A stretch of 64,000 nt of DNA from Flavobacteriales bacterium. Lineage in GTDB: Bacteria > Bacteroidota > Bacteroidia > UBA10329. Below the pieces are notes generated by a model, which searched no databases, had not been told where the DNA came from, and was given only the letters and a program-made list of their open reading frames with translations. This document shows positions 63,297 through 64,000 of the stretch, in pieces. Made by a program: the position numbers and the translations under genes. The number at the start of each line of letters is the position of its first letter. Position 1 is the first letter of the stretch. The DNA lies in the NCBI GenBank assembly GCA_021741155.1, contig JAIOYP010000017.1, positions 1 to 64,000 on the forward strand, in the 5' to 3' direction.

Positions 63297-63324
63297 ACCT
63301 CTGAGGTTTTCAAAACCTTGAAGG
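63297..63324. repeat. Palindrome ACCTCTGAGGTTTT/AAAACCTTGAAGGT
   Basis: Two 14-base arms match at 12 positions with no spacer of note. It follows the stop of the polyprenyl synthetase remnant on the minus strand. It resembles a known dispersed palindrome of Bacteroidota and may act as a terminator. Confidence 0.6.
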
Positions 63325-63337
63325 TTTAATCGTTTGG

Positions 63338-63635
63338 TTACGATTCGCGATGCATGAGGTTTTCTGAGAATGCCCGAAGGGTTCCAATCCATTGCTTATC
63401 GCCTTGCAGCTGATTTAAACTCGAAATTCCCTTGTTGTAATAATCCCACATCTGTTCTTCGGCCAACTTTCGTATTCCGAGCCGATTGTAGATTTCGGTT
63501 ATAGCTTTTACTTTTTCTGATTCTGAATCACTCGCCAGCCACTTTTTTAGGGAATCGGCTTCTTCTCCTTTGGCCAATTCCATCGCTTTCAAGAGCAGAA
63601 AAGTCTTTTTGCCAGAGATGATGTCGCCACCTTTC
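63338..63635 (-). pseudogene. Polyprenyl (isoprenyl) synthetase, C-terminal remnant
   Basis: Read on the minus strand, the sequence from about 63635 gives KGGDIISGKKTFLLLKAMEL and, later, EIYNRLGIRKLAEEQM and LRAFSENLMHRES. These match the last third of Bacteroidota trans-polyprenyl synthetases, whose usual text is GKQVGGDIIxxKKTFLL. Everything upstream, including both Asp-rich motifs, is missing. Further upstream the strand carries a different, divergent gene (thioredoxin family). The remnant is about 98 residues where the family has about 325, so it cannot be active. Confidence 0.8.
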
Positions 63636-64000
63636 ACTATCAACGAACAACTGAGCTTAGGCGATAAGGTACCGAAAACAGACCTCAAAATGGAATCTGT
63701 TGATGGAAAAAAAGCTTCTCTTGCTGATTTGGCGAAGGAGAACGGCCTTTGTGTCATCTTTTCTTGCAACACGTGCCCTTACGTTATTGGATGGGAAGAT
63801 CGTTACAATGAACTGGAAGCAGCTTGTGCTAAAAACAAGATTGGTTTTGTGCTTGTAAATTCAAACGAAGCAAAACGCGATGGAGATGATAGTTTGGACG
63901 AAATGAAAACACATGCCAAAGAAAAAGGCTATGGAAAATACGCGTATGTCGTGGATGAAAATCATGTTGTGGCAGATGCTTTTGGAGCAACAAAAACACC
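63618..64000 (+). CDS. Thioredoxin/AhpC-TSA family protein (partial, runs off the window)
   Basis: The readable part has the opening of a thioredoxin-fold redox protein: LSLGDKVPKTDLKMESVDGK, then a strand and the active-site-like VIFSCNTCPYVIGWEDR (CxxC written CNTC followed by PYV) and a long helical segment. In-frame ATGs at 63618 and 63621 lie inside the sequence that codes for the polyprenyl synthetase remnant on the other strand, so the true start may have been lost or replaced at the junction near 63635. No stop occurs before base 64000. Likely role: a thiol-based redox enzyme. Confidence 0.75.
   Translation, partial: MMSPPFTINEQLSLGDKVPKTDLKMESVDGKKASLADLAKENGLCVIFSCNTCPYVIGWEDRYNELEAACAKNKIGFVLVNSNEAKRDGDDSLDEMKTHAKEKGYGKYAYVVDENHVVADAFGATKT

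Overview
The window comes from a member of the Bacteroidota, most likely order Flavobacteriales. The evidence is a fused murF-alr gene, a SprE/PorW lipoprotein of the type IX secretion system (T9SS), several secreted giants carrying type A or type B T9SS sorting domains, DUF6089 proteins, two Skp/OmpH genes behind bamA, and promoter motifs of the Bacteroidota form TAnnTTTG. No rRNA or tRNA gene and no CRISPR array was seen.

Layout. 1-3.2 kb: tdk and murF-alr. 3.2-4.45 kb: a small ParE-type toxin-antitoxin pair framed by two copies of the 3' end of murF-alr, then a 42-bp minisatellite. 4.45-9.3 kb: an unknown protein, a cluster of short palindromes, sprE/porW and a divergent M23 peptidase. 9.3-10.7 kb: a decayed IS110-family transposase and an imperfect 21-bp repeat array. 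10.7-20.1 kb: a small predicted outer-membrane protein and two giant type B T9SS cargo proteins. 20.2-27.8 kb: an MscS channel, a TonB-dependent receptor paired with a secreted CocE/S15-type hydrolase, and an acyl-CoA thioesterase. 27.8-28.4 kb: a shredded ISL3-family transposase. 28.4-35 kb: an ArsC-like protein, an EamA transporter, a 1202-residue histidine kinase, an alpha/beta hydrolase and pdxJ. 35-45.2 kb: the envelope and cell-wall block CBS protein, POTRA protein, nadK, two DUF6089 genes, uppS, bamA, two skp genes and murI. 45.3-48.5 kb: a restriction-modification island with an unusual C5 methyltransferase and a convergent candidate nuclease. 48.5-53.98 kb: a second 21-bp array, a gamma-carbonic-anhydrase-like protein, a glycine-rich T9SS cargo protein, an Nfu protein and a cysteine-cluster protein. 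54.1-58.8 kb: sucA, sucB and a HEPN-like protein. 59-64 kb: a small HTH gene with its palindrome, a frameshifted T9SS cargo gene, a delta-60-repeat cargo gene, an unknown protein, a truncated polyprenyl synthetase and the start of a thioredoxin-family gene at the window edge.

How the genes work together. Most of the window builds or uses the envelope: precursors (murF-alr, murI, uppS), outer-membrane assembly (bamA, skp), secretion (sprE) and the secreted load. The accessory part consists of the toxin-antitoxin module, the restriction-modification pair, the HEPN-like protein, IS remnants and many short palindromic or tandem repeats. The best candidates for something undescribed are the methyltransferase that appears to carry an integrase-type arm DNA-binding domain plus a roughly 200-residue helical insertion, together with its divergent nuclease. 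The two unrelated-looking 21-bp arrays, each lying directly behind the stop codon of a minus-strand gene, also deserve attention.
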